From Viridibacillus sp050279675 (GTDB lineage Bacteria; Bacillota; Bacilli; Bacillales_A; Planococcaceae): DNA of 64,000 nucleotides. Below, piece by piece: positions 45,764 to 53,277 of this stretch (positions are counted from its first letter, which is position 1; every line of letters starts with the position of its first letter). Where the stretch lies: contig NZ_JBNNUK010000003.1 in NCBI RefSeq assembly GCF_050279675.1, forward strand, positions 248,001 to 312,000. The letters run 5' to 3'. Made by a program: the position numbers and the translations under genes. Below the pieces are notes generated by a model. That model saw only the letters and a program-made list of their open reading frames with translations, had not been told where the DNA came from and searched no databases.

Positions 45764-46609
45764 TTAATTCATAGAAAGCTCTGAACTTACAATTGTAACC
45801 GTGCAGTCCGTTTCACCATATTTGCCATAAGCCGCATGATAAGTAGGACCTACACCTTGTTTAAAACCAAATGAATGGCGGATGCCTGCTGAGATGAACT
45901 TTTTCGCCTCAATAACAGCTTCTGGTACAGCTTGACCTTTTGCTAAACCCGCTGTGATTGCTGCTGAGTATGTACAGCCCGCACCATTTGTATGGATTGT
46001 ATCGAATCGTGGCGCCTCCAACAAATAGAATTGTTCACCGTCATATAATACATCAATTGCAGGGCCTTCTAATCGCCCGCCTTTTACAAGTACATATCGT
46101 GGTCCTAATTCGTGTAATTTCTTTGCCGCTACTTTTAAATCTTCTACAGAGTTTAACTCCATGCCGCCTAGTAAATAAGAAGCTTCTGGCATATTCGGTG
46201 TGATAATCGTTGCTAGAGGGATTAGTTGCGTACGCATCGCTTCCATCGCATCTTCTTTTAATAATGCGGAACCAATTTTCCCAATCATTACAGGGTCTAC
46301 AACAATTTTTTTCACACCGGATCGTTGAATCCACTTCACCACATTTATTATTATTTCGTGTGTGAAAAGCATACCTGTTTTAATTGCATCTGCACCGATA
46401 TCTTCTAAAATCGTGTGAATTTGTGCCTCAATCGCTTCAACTGATTGCGGGAAAATCCCTTGTCCTGTGTGAGGATTTTTTGCCACAATAGCCGTAATAG
46501 CTGATGTACCAAACACATCTAGCTCCTGAAAAGTTTTGATATCTGCTTGAATCCCTGCTCCACCGCGCGCTGCTGATCCTGCGATTGTTAATGCTCTGGA
46601 AACTGTCAT
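45764..46609 (-). CDS. pdxK: Pyridoxal / hydroxymethylpyrimidine kinase (PdxK/ThiD type)
   Basis: Ribokinase-superfamily kinase of 281 residues. It shows KTGML, VVDPVMIGK, ITPNMPEAS and the ATP/anion-hole motif TNGAGCTYSAA. It is closest in memory to the Bacillus and Staphylococcus PdxK enzymes, which phosphorylate both pyridoxal and HMP. The N-terminal motif usually GSD-x-SGGAGIQAD reads GSAARGGAGIQAD. Its operon partner, 19 bases upstream, is a CytX-type HMP transporter, which favours HMP salvage for thiamine. No TPP riboswitch lies upstream. Confidence 0.85.
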   Translation of the reverse strand: MTVSRALTIAGSAARGGAGIQADIKTFQELDVFGTSAITAIVAKNPHTGQGIFPQSVEAIEAQIHTILEDIGADAIKTGMLFTHEIIINVVKWIQRSGVKKIVVDPVMIGKIGSALLKEDAMEAMRTQLIPLATIITPNMPEASYLLGGMELNSVEDLKVAAKKLHELGPRYVLVKGGRLEGPAIDVLYDGEQFYLLEAPRFDTIHTNGAGCTYSAAITAGLAKGQAVPEAVIEAKKFISAGIRHSFGFKQGVGPTYHAAYGKYGETDCTVTIVSSELSMN

Positions 46610-46628
46610 ATTGATTCTATCCCTTCAT

Positions 46629-47852
46629 TTATCTTTCAATTAATTGTGCTTTACTAGTACCTTTAACTCTCTCTGTAATTGTCATCATGATTATTCTTAT
46701 GACAAAGATTCCAACTAATACCCAAAGTGTGTGTCCTAGAGGAATTGGATACTTTAATGTAGCATGGTAAACTACTACACCTGCTAACCAAAGAAGTGAA
46801 CTTTGCCAAGACCATTTCTTTTGTGGATCTATATGTCGACGCTTTAATAAATAATAATCAGCAAACAAAATACCATATAGCGGTGCAAAGACAGAACCTA
46901 TGAAATACAAAAAGTCCTCATATGCAGATACACTTGCGGCAATTGCAATTACCACTGCTAGAACCGTGAATAGAACCGAAACATAACGCTCATTGGCTCT
47001 TGGAACAAAATTTTTAAAATTAACACCTGCAGAATACGAATCTAAAAATGTTGTTAAGACAGTAGATAATAACACAATCAATAATGCGACTACACCTAGA
47101 CCGCTCGCCATCAAAATCTCACTAATATCAGATGAACCAACGTAAAGACTACCACCAAGTCCGATGATAAACATAAATGTACTTCCTAGACTGTAACCTA
47201 GTACGCTCATTATTGTACCCATTTTCGGATGTTTCACATGGCGTGTATAGTCTCCAATCAAAGGTAACCATGAGAGAGACATAACTGCACTCAACTCTAC
47301 AGCTGTACTGAATTTCATCGTTGCATCGGGTACTGTCCCAACTCCTCCTCCACCAAAAATAACGGAAGTTAAAATAATCGTAAAACCAAATAATATCGTC
47401 ACTGCAACAATATTCAGCCTTGAAATTTTCTTCAAACCAAATAATACCCACATCACAAGAATAGTACCGATTAAAATACTCCACAGTGCTTGAAAATCAA
47501 ATGCAAATAACTCTTTAGAAATACCATTTAATGCAATTGAACCCGTTGCAATCATTACCGAAGCCCAGCCAACAAGTTGTAGCATATTCAAAATCGTTAA
47601 ACCATAAGAGCCATATGTACCAAAGGAAATACGCGTTGCTTGTAAAGCTGTTACACGACTATTCGCACTAATCCACGCGGATAAAAATAATATAGTTGCC
47701 CCGATTACATGACCCAGAATAATTGCCTGAATCCCTCTCGTTAATCCTAGTGGGGCTAATAGTGAGCCTGTAACAATTTCTGCAATCGATACAGAAGCTC
47801 CAACCCAAAGAAAGAATTGGCTAATGGTCGTTGTATTATATGTATTATTCAT
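46629..47852 (-). CDS. cytX: NCS1-family transporter, CytX-like (hydroxymethylpyrimidine)
   Basis: A 407-residue carrier with about twelve hydrophobic segments of the NCS1 (cytosine/allantoin permease) family. The N-terminal region VGASVSIAEIVTGSLLAPLG followed by LTRGIQ is characteristic of CytX, a predicted HMP importer usually found in thiamine regulons. The following kinase gene supports that. The ATG at 47852 has GAGG 5 bases upstream; a GTG seven codons earlier lacks a site. Substrate is inferred. Confidence 0.82.
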   Translation of the reverse strand: MNNTYNTTTISQFFLWVGASVSIAEIVTGSLLAPLGLTRGIQAIILGHVIGATILFLSAWISANSRVTALQATRISFGTYGSYGLTILNMLQLVGWASVMIATGSIALNGISKELFAFDFQALWSILIGTILVMWVLFGLKKISRLNIVAVTILFGFTIILTSVIFGGGGVGTVPDATMKFSTAVELSAVMSLSWLPLIGDYTRHVKHPKMGTIMSVLGYSLGSTFMFIIGLGGSLYVGSSDISEILMASGLGVVALLIVLLSTVLTTFLDSYSAGVNFKNFVPRANERYVSVLFTVLAVVIAIAASVSAYEDFLYFIGSVFAPLYGILFADYYLLKRRHIDPQKKWSWQSSLLWLAGVVVYHATLKYPIPLGHTLWVLVGIFVIRIIMMTITERVKGTSKAQLIER

Positions 47853-48051
47853 GTTAGCCTCTATTCTTTTCACAAATATTTTCAGAATTATTCGCTATTG
47901 TACCTTAATATATGATTATATTAAAAGGACCAATATTGGATAAAATGATAAGGTCAGTTTACTTCTTTGTGAAAAGAAAAATGATTTCTCCTAACATTAA
48001 TAAAAGTACGAATTAGCTCCCACCATTTCGGAGGGCACTGAAAAAGTCCAT

Positions 48052-48108
48052 AAAATGAATTTTAGCCATGGCGGAGACGATTAATCGTTTCTGCCATGGC
48101 TTTTTCTT
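48052..48108. repeat. Long near-perfect inverted repeat
   Basis: AGCCATGGCGGAGACGATTA and TAATCGTTTCTGCCATGGCT form a roughly 19-bp stem with a few mismatches and almost no loop, followed by TTTTT. It may be a terminator for a transcript reading from the left, or part of the adjacent repeat. The rest of the 540-base gap 47853-48392 holds no gene I can support. Confidence 0.6.
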
Positions 48109-48117
48109 CGATGCCGT

Positions 48118-48168
48118 TAATTTCCGTTCCGGCGAAGTGGTCGCCGCCTGCACTCCAATCAACTAGTT
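48118..48168 (-). repeat. Dispersed palindromic repeat, copy B
   Basis: The minus strand begins GTTGATTGGAGTGCAGGCGG and ends CGGAACGGAAATTAACGG, with GGCGGCGA and TCGCCG pairing internally and GTTGATT / AATTAAC at the ends. The left end matches copy A (42321-42359). I read it as a short, internally deleted form of a MITE- or REP-like element. Confidence 0.6.
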
Positions 48169-48392
48169 TGATCGCTTTTCTGTGTTTTCCATTCTTTCCG
48201 ATTCACACCTAACTCTTTAAATGAAAAGTATACCTGGGCTGGTCTTTTATCGTACCTCTTTGACGAGGTCATGTTTAGTTGAATGAACAGCTGAAGAATC
48301 CTATACTTGGCGCGATTTTTTAGAGTCCACGTTACAATTCGTCCTTGTCTAGTTCTGCCTGCGTATTGAATCATTATTCTGTGCACACTACT

Positions 48393-49178
48393 TTATCCAC
48401 GTCCAGCTTGGAAAGATGGGTATAAAGTCATACCACCATCAGCAAATAATGTAATACCTGTTACATAGCTCGCTTGGGAAGAGGCAAGCCATGCTGCTGC
48501 CGCTGCAATTTCTTCCGGTTTTCCAATATACCCCATCGGAATCATACTTTCAACATCAGCACGTTTTTCTGGGTCCGCAAATTTTTCAGCATTAATTGGC
48601 GTATTGATAGCTCCTGGACCAATATTATTTACACGAATTCCCTTTGGGGCATATTCTAAAGCTAATGTTTCTGTCATTAATTTAATACCACCTTTACTAG
48701 CAGCATAGTGCACAAACAATGGCCAAGGAATTTTCTCATGAACACTAGACATATTGATAACGGTACCTTTAATATCATGCTCGACAAAATATTTGATTGC
48801 TTCTCGGCTTCCTAAAAATGCACCTGTTAAATTCGTATTGATTACTTTATTCCAATCATTTAAGGGCATCTCATGTGAAGCTACTGGATTTTCTATACCT
48901 GCATTATTAATCATCACATCGAGCGTACCAAACTCTTTCACAGCTGACTGAATTAAATTTATAACATCCGATTCAACTGTAACATCACCTTTTATCGCAA
49001 TGGCTTCTCCATCTGCTTTTTTTATCTCTTCCACTACAGAATTTACATCTGCTTCATTGGAGTGATAATTAATCACAACTTTCGCTTTTTCTTCTCCAAA
49101 GCGAATTGCCATCGCTTTTCCCAGTCCCGTTGAGGCACCTGTAATGACAACAACTTTTCCTTTTAAATCTGGATACAT
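48393..49178 (-). CDS. gdh: Glucose 1-dehydrogenase
   Basis: NAD(P)-dependent SDR that oxidises glucose to gluconolactone, 261 residues. The cofactor motif VITGASTGLGKAMAI, NNAGIENP, catalytic Ser in INMSSVHE and Tyr-Lys in YAASKGG, and the C-terminal signature LYPSFQAGRG all match Bacillus glucose dehydrogenase. In B. subtilis gdh is expressed in the forespore and used in germination. It is 3 bases downstream of glcU, the same pair as in B. subtilis. Confidence 0.95.
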   Translation of the reverse strand: MYPDLKGKVVVITGASTGLGKAMAIRFGEEKAKVVINYHSNEADVNSVVEEIKKADGEAIAIKGDVTVESDVINLIQSAVKEFGTLDVMINNAGIENPVASHEMPLNDWNKVINTNLTGAFLGSREAIKYFVEHDIKGTVINMSSVHEKIPWPLFVHYAASKGGIKLMTETLALEYAPKGIRVNNIGPGAINTPINAEKFADPEKRADVESMIPMGYIGKPEEIAAAAAWLASSQASYVTGITLFADGGMTLYPSFQAGRG

Positions 49179-49181
49179 AAC

Positions 49182-50048
49182 TTAGCTCTCCTGTCCTTTT
49201 GAAATTCCTAAAATAATTCCAGCCGCGATAATTAAAATAATCCCAATGATAATCGCAATGAATTGACGTTTTGTTTTCTTCTCACCTAATATAAATATTC
49301 CACCTAACGTCGAAATTACAATTCCCATTTGAGAAAGGGAAAAACTTGTTGCTACACCTACGCGGGGTTGAGAAATAAATAAAAACATATTTCCAGCTGC
49401 CCAGATTAAACCTGGGATAATATTGCGAATTGCATATTTGTTAAATGGTTTATGCTTAAATGTCAATAAAATACCACCTAGAACCATTCCAATTGCTTGA
49501 GGAAATAAAGCAGACCATCCATTTATATCAAATAAGCGTATCACTACTACATAAACTAAATAACCAAAGGTTGAAACAAGTAAAATCAATATTCCCTTTT
49601 TAAAATTCCCAGCTTCTGCTTTTTGTTTCTCTTCCTCGCTTTGAAGTGATGTGAGAACGACTCCAGCAATGATACAAATAAGTGCAAGAACACCTAATAC
49701 AATCGACATCGTAGTGGACCATTCATGAAACACAATTACTCCAAACAAAGTAGTGGAAACTAATTGCAACCCTGTAGAAATGGGCATTGTTTTAGAAACG
49801 CCCATTATATCAATACTTTTTAATTGATTTACTTGTCCTAATGCCCAAAATAAACCTGATACAATTCCTACACCGATAACTACCGGCGTTAACACCGGTT
49901 TCACAAAAATATAAATACCTATGGAGAAAAGAAGTGCACCTAAGGTTGTCCCTAGTACTTGACTATAAGGTCCTCCGCCGAGTTTAACATTAAATAACAC
50001 AATGCTTCCCCAAAATAGAGCAGGTAAAATTGCTAGAAAGATATCCAT
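49182..50048 (-). CDS. glcU: Glucose uptake protein GlcU (GRP family)
   Basis: A 288-residue membrane protein with ten hydrophobic segments in two halves and a charged loop near residue 140 (SLQSEEEKQKAEAGN). It belongs to the glucose/ribose uptake GRP family and is the operon partner of gdh. It imports glucose independently of the PTS. The ATG at 50048 has AAAGG upstream. I could not recognise a clear SigG promoter in the leader, which adjoins gene remnants. Confidence 0.92.
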   Translation of the reverse strand: MDIFLAILPALFWGSIVLFNVKLGGGPYSQVLGTTLGALLFSIGIYIFVKPVLTPVVIGVGIVSGLFWALGQVNQLKSIDIMGVSKTMPISTGLQLVSTTLFGVIVFHEWSTTMSIVLGVLALICIIAGVVLTSLQSEEEKQKAEAGNFKKGILILLVSTFGYLVYVVVIRLFDINGWSALFPQAIGMVLGGILLTFKHKPFNKYAIRNIIPGLIWAAGNMFLFISQPRVGVATSFSLSQMGIVISTLGGIFILGEKKTKRQFIAIIIGIILIIAAGIILGISKGQES

Positions 50049-50144
50049 TTTTTAAGCCTTTCTATATTAAATTTCATATTGATGGGAGCAAAATTTTAGT
50101 ACAAAAATCTAAATCCTTCTCCAACAAAATGTTGAATTTTTGGT

Positions 50145-50296
50145 TCAACGCCCTTTTTGATTTTCTTTCTTTACCCATTCTGCAACTGTTACTGTATGCT
50201 TTGCTTGAATACACTGCTGTTTGCACCTTCTTCAGCTCATCGCTAGTTAGTGCCATCCATACTGTAATAAATTACTGCTAATTTTATATCTTGCAT
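50145..50296 (-). pseudogene. wrbA-like gene with internal deletion and frameshift
   Basis: The ATG at 50296 with GGAG at 8 bases begins MQDIKLAVIYYSMDGTN, the N-terminus of Bacillus WrbA/flavodoxin-type NAD(P)H:quinone oxidoreductases. A stop follows at once; after a one-base shift AEEGAN appears, as expected from the family (LAKWAEEGA). The next frame reads IQAKHTVTVAEWVKKENQ and stops at 50145, like the WrbA C-terminus. About 150 residues in the middle are missing. A 60-codon open frame across this region is not a real gene. Confidence 0.75.
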
Positions 50297-50459
50297 TTTT
50301 TTGTCTCCTTTATTGATGAATTTCATTCCACCTTCCTATTCTTTCACTTTTTTCGATTTCTAATCCTTTTATCTTATTGAACCTATTTTTTATAAACTCA
50401 TAATGGATTAACTGCATCAAAAAAAATTCATAGCGTTTTTATAGAACAGTAAAATGGAA

Positions 50460-50610
50460 GTCGGTAATATATGCAAATAAAGGACATACACGTAGAAACT
50501 TTGCCTTTGCTAATTTAGATGGAAATAAATTTGATGTGTGGAATGAATTGAATCCGAAATTTATAATAAACAAAAACTTGAAAAGCAATTAGATAATAAC
50601 CATATGCATA
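50460..50610 (+). pseudogene. Unidentified coding remnant
   Basis: An open frame of about 49 codons without a start codon reads VIYANKGHTRRNFAFANLDG and NKFDVWNELNPKF before a stop near 50606. It has protein-like composition in otherwise very AT-rich DNA. DGNKFDVW recalls the C-terminal DGNxWEV motif of VOC proteins, but this is weak. It is probably the tail of a decayed gene. Confidence 0.3.
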
Positions 50611-50649
50611 AGTTTATAGTTAATCACTGGAGAAACCCCTAAACGAACT

Positions 50650-50699
50650 AAAAAAGAGCATGTTATGAACGTCGATTGTTCAAAACATGCTCTTATTAG
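50650..50699. terminator. Hairpin with 11-bp stem
   Basis: AAGAGCATGTT pairs with AACATGCTCTT around an 18-base loop. The T-run is short, so terminator function is uncertain; it may be a relic of the surrounding decayed genes. Confidence 0.5.
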
Positions 50700-50862
50700 T
50701 CTTCAAAAAGGTATTTAAAATAGTTACTTCAGGATTAAACTCGAGAAAGGTTGCTTTTGATTTTTAGCAATAGTAAGTTCAGTTTCTAATTATCTTTTAC
50801 GAAAAAGAACTTATCCAAAATTAATTATTAACAAGACGTCATTTAAATACTGTAACTAACTT

Positions 50863-51112
50863 TCATGACAAGTTAAGAACGAATATGCTTGAAGCTCCAA
50901 AGCAACCACAAATACCGTTCACTTTGTTGATCACATATTCAGCATCTGCTGGTTCAGCGATTGGTCCACCATGGTAAATAACTAAAATATCTGAATTTGA
51001 TAATACGACCAGCTTCAATTATTTTTTGAATTCGTTCCTCACAATCATCCAATGTTAATGAGGTATGTGCACCAATTGTTCTTTTTGTCTTCAACCCCAT
51101 GTGGGCAACTAA
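50863..51112 (-). pseudogene. Fragment of a PEP-hydrolase-like TIM-barrel gene, frameshifted
   Basis: The minus strand reads LVAHMGLKTKRTIGAHTSLT then LDDCEERIQKIIEAGR, and after a frameshift SDILVIYHGGPIAEPADAEY then VINKVNGICGCFGASS before a stop. These are consecutive C-terminal parts of the phosphoenolpyruvate-hydrolase-like TIM-barrel family (COG5564-type). The N-terminal half and the extreme C-terminus are absent. It abuts the cytochrome gene by 3 bases. Confidence 0.75.
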
Positions 51113-51115
51113 GAT

Positions 51116-52057
51116 TTATTGTTTAGTTGTTAGCATAGCTTCCCAATCAATCGTACCATCTTTCACTTTTTGACGATTTTCTTTATCCATAATATCTTTT
51201 GGTCGATTACCTTTTGGCCAGTCTTTATCATGATTAGCCCAAACTGGACGGTCTTGAGATAAGATGAATGCTGCTAAGTCTGATGCATCTTGATCAGTTA
51301 GAGTTCCTTCTCCACCAGCTGGCATATTATTTTTTACATATCCTGCAAGTTTTGAAAGACGTGCTAAACCCGCTCCATCATTAAAAGAATCTTCTCCCCA
51401 TAATGCAGGGCCAGTATTTGGACCAGTGCCAGCTCCATCTGCAGCATGACATGTAATACATGATTTTTGATAGATTTCTTCACCATTATCAATATTTGGA
51501 ACAGGTACATTTTCCATTGAATTGTTCATACGCCAAGGCATATCTGCACCTACTGGAATATCTTTAGAAATATATTTAAAATAAGATACAATCGCTTCAA
51601 GTTCATCACTATTTGCTTCAAACTTCTTCCCATTCATACTTCTGACCATGCAACCATTAATACGTTCTTCTATCGTTACAATACCTCCAGAACGTTCGAT
51701 ATACTGCGGATAAACAGCAGTCATTCCAACTAATGAAGAAGAGTTCTCATCTAATCCCGCTCCACCATGACAACTTGAACAAGTTAAATTGTTTCCTACA
51801 TATTGCTCTGCTTTGTTGTTAGTATCATTTACTAATTCATATCCAAAGAGAATGGACTCACCCATCTCTCCCTCTGGTACATCGTCTAAACTTGGAGGAT
51901 TATAAGAAAGTTCGTTATCATTTGAACTTTTCGCACTCGCTGTTACCATTTCTGTTGCATCTAAACCTTCAACAAAGAATGTTTTTGTAAGCCATACTCC
52001 CCCAAGTATTGCTCCAATAAACAAAAGGCCAACTGCTATTCCTGTGCCGGATTTCAT
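51116..52057 (-). CDS. tsdA: TsdA-like dihaem cytochrome c (thiosulfate dehydrogenase type)
   Basis: A 313-residue membrane-anchored c-type cytochrome. A single N-terminal hydrophobic segment (residues 5-28) is followed by haem sites CSSCHG (about residue 94) and CITCHA (about residue 200). The segment ERINGCMVRSMNGKK carries the conserved cysteine that serves as distal haem ligand in TsdA, and GAGLARLSKLAGYVKNNMP plus LSQDRPVW are also TsdA-like. TsdA couples two thiosulfates to tetrathionate. The reaction is inferred from family. The start has GGAGATG. Its old neighbour downstream is a pseudogene. Confidence 0.82.
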   Translation of the reverse strand: MKSGTGIAVGLLFIGAILGGVWLTKTFFVEGLDATEMVTASAKSSNDNELSYNPPSLDDVPEGEMGESILFGYELVNDTNNKAEQYVGNNLTCSSCHGGAGLDENSSSLVGMTAVYPQYIERSGGIVTIEERINGCMVRSMNGKKFEANSDELEAIVSYFKYISKDIPVGADMPWRMNNSMENVPVPNIDNGEEIYQKSCITCHAADGAGTGPNTGPALWGEDSFNDGAGLARLSKLAGYVKNNMPAGGEGTLTDQDASDLAAFILSQDRPVWANHDKDWPKGNRPKDIMDKENRQKVKDGTIDWEAMLTTKQ

Positions 52058-52199
52058 AAAATCATCTCCATTCCGTTTGTTACCCCTATATTAACTTAAA
52101 TAGAAAATGTAATCAGTAATTACCAGTAAATAAAATGGGTATTTTTAGTAAATGTCAGTTATTCGACACAATATATGTTATTTCGTTTTTTTGGCAATA

Positions 52200-52228
52200 G
52201 AAAAAGCCAATAGTAAAAACTACTGACT
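52200..52228 (-). terminator. Terminator of the dps/mrgA gene
   Basis: GTCAGTAGT pairs with ACTATTGGC (two wobble pairs) with a TTTT loop, then TTTTT on the minus strand. Confidence 0.65.
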
Positions 52229-52248
52229 ACACTTTAATATTATTTAGA

Positions 52249-52683
52249 TTAACCTAAGAATGCTTTTAACATCCAAACATGTTTATCAAGACTTTGATAG
52301 GTAGCATTTAATAAATCTTCCGTCATATCATCCTCTTCTTTTGCCGCTTCATCCATTCCAGATTTTAAGGATTTCATCACGATTTCAAAATCGCTAATAA
52401 CAGCTTCAACCATTTCATTTGTTGATTCGTTACCAGTCGCTTCTTTTACATTGGAAATTTCCAAATGTTCTTTTAATGTCGCTACAGGTTGTCCACCTAA
52501 AGTTAATATACGTTCTGCAATTTCATCTAAATGCGTTGCTGCTTCATTGTATAATTCCTCAAATTTCTCATGTAACGTAAAGAAAGACGGACCTTTCACA
52601 TACCAATGGTAGTTATGTAATTTTGTATAAAGCACTGACCATGAAGCTACTAGTTGGTTTAATTCATTTTGTAAAGCTGACAT
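52249..52683 (-). CDS. mrgA: Dps-family DNA-protecting ferritin (MrgA-like)
   Basis: A 144-residue mini-ferritin that oxidises and stores iron and protects DNA under starvation or peroxide stress. The ferroxidase residues lie in NYHWYVKGPSFFTLHEKFEE and HLDEIAERILTLGG. GAGGAG precedes the ATG. I looked for a PerR box upstream and found none with a good match. It is monocistronic. Confidence 0.92.
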   Translation of the reverse strand: MSALQNELNQLVASWSVLYTKLHNYHWYVKGPSFFTLHEKFEELYNEAATHLDEIAERILTLGGQPVATLKEHLEISNVKEATGNESTNEMVEAVISDFEIVMKSLKSGMDEAAKEEDDMTEDLLNATYQSLDKHVWMLKAFLG

Positions 52684-52781
52684 AAAACTTTCACACTCCT
52701 CATTCTATTTTAAGCACTATACTGTTAATATACCGCTATTTTAAGTAAAATAAACATGAAGAAATCATTGAGGTGAAAGAA

Positions 52782-52943
52782 ATGTCGATTGCTTGGATTG
52801 CCATAATGCCTGTTGTTATTTTGACAGTAGTTTTAGCAAGTTATTTAATTTACTATATCGCAAAAAACAACAAAAAAGATTCTCATAAAACGATTGATCC
52901 TAAACCAACGCAGCCTTTTTATACTGCCGAGAAAGAAGATTAG
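52782..52943 (+). CDS. 53-residue single-span membrane protein upstream of yidD
   Basis: The ATG at 52782 has GAGGTGA 6 bases upstream and opens 53 codons. One transmembrane segment (residues 4-25, WIAIMPVVILTVVLASYLIY) is followed by a basic then polar tail with HKTIDPKPTQ. It ends 3 bases before the YidD start, so the two are co-transcribed. The layout recalls small Bacillus YtzI-type proteins, but this is uncertain. Function unknown. Confidence 0.75.
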   Translation: MSIAWIAIMPVVILTVVLASYLIYYIAKNNKKDSHKTIDPKPTQPFYTAEKED

Positions 52944-52946
52944 TAA

Positions 52947-53180
52947 ATGAAGTATATTTTCAAATTCCTTATTCGCATTTATCAAAAAGTGATTTCTCCT
53001 TTGACTCCACCATCATGTCGATTTTACCCAACATGCTCAAATTACGGGTTGGAGGCGATTGAAAAACACGGTGCTTTTAAGGGTGCTTACTTAGCAATCC
53101 GTCGTATTTTACGTTGTAATCCGCTACATCCAGGTGGATATGACCCTGTACCAGAAGAATGGCCTCCGAAAAAAGATTAG
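52947..53180 (+). CDS. yidD: Membrane protein insertion efficiency factor YidD (YtjA)
   Basis: A 77-residue membrane-associated protein that assists YidC-dependent insertion. The family core is complete: SPLTPPSCRFYPTCSNYG, AIEKHGAFKG, and RCNPLHPGGYDPVPE. It follows the small membrane protein gene by 3 bases. Its last codons form the 5' arm of the terminator. Confidence 0.93.
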   Translation: MKYIFKFLIRIYQKVISPLTPPSCRFYPTCSNYGLEAIEKHGAFKGAYLAIRRILRCNPLHPGGYDPVPEEWPPKKD

Positions 53181-53200
53181 TTTCGGGGCTTTTTTTATTG
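53160..53200 (+). terminator. Terminator overlapping the yidD 3' end
   Basis: GCCTCCGAAA (inside the coding sequence) pairs with TTTCGGGGC with a bulge, followed by seven T. Confidence 0.75.
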
Positions 53201-53243
53201 TGTTTTTTTATAAACTCTTGTATTATAAAACATGTTAAAAAAC

Positions 53244-53264
53244 AAATCGTAATGATTACTATTT
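53244..53264. promoter_or_regulatory. Zur box
   Basis: The 21-bp element AAATCGTAAT-G-ATTACTATTT differs from the B. subtilis Zur consensus AAATCGTAAT-N-ATTACGATTT at one base. It ends just before the AAGAGG ribosome site of the zinc-binding lipoprotein gene, so zinc-bound Zur should repress it. Confidence 0.85.
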
Positions 53265-53277
53265 AAGAGGTGCTTAT

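Noticed and set aside
47149..47484. 111-codon minus-strand open frame
   Set aside because: Inside the CytX-type transporter in another frame, with aromatic-rich nonsense composition.
47853..48160. Possible TPP riboswitch before the CytX-type transporter
   Set aside because: No CTGAGA or ACCTGA-type core could be found on the minus strand.
48159..48386. 75-codon minus-strand open frame after gdh
   Set aside because: No ribosome site, no recognisable family, and it ends within the palindromic repeat. Treated as chance.
50074..50256. 60-codon minus-strand open frame upstream of glcU
   Set aside because: It runs across the deleted wrbA-like gene in a wrong frame; the pieces that match a known family lie in other frames.
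52684..52770. PerR box before mrgA
   Set aside because: No good match to TTATAATNATTATAA; the AT-rich stretch TTTTAAGTAAAATAA is too weak.
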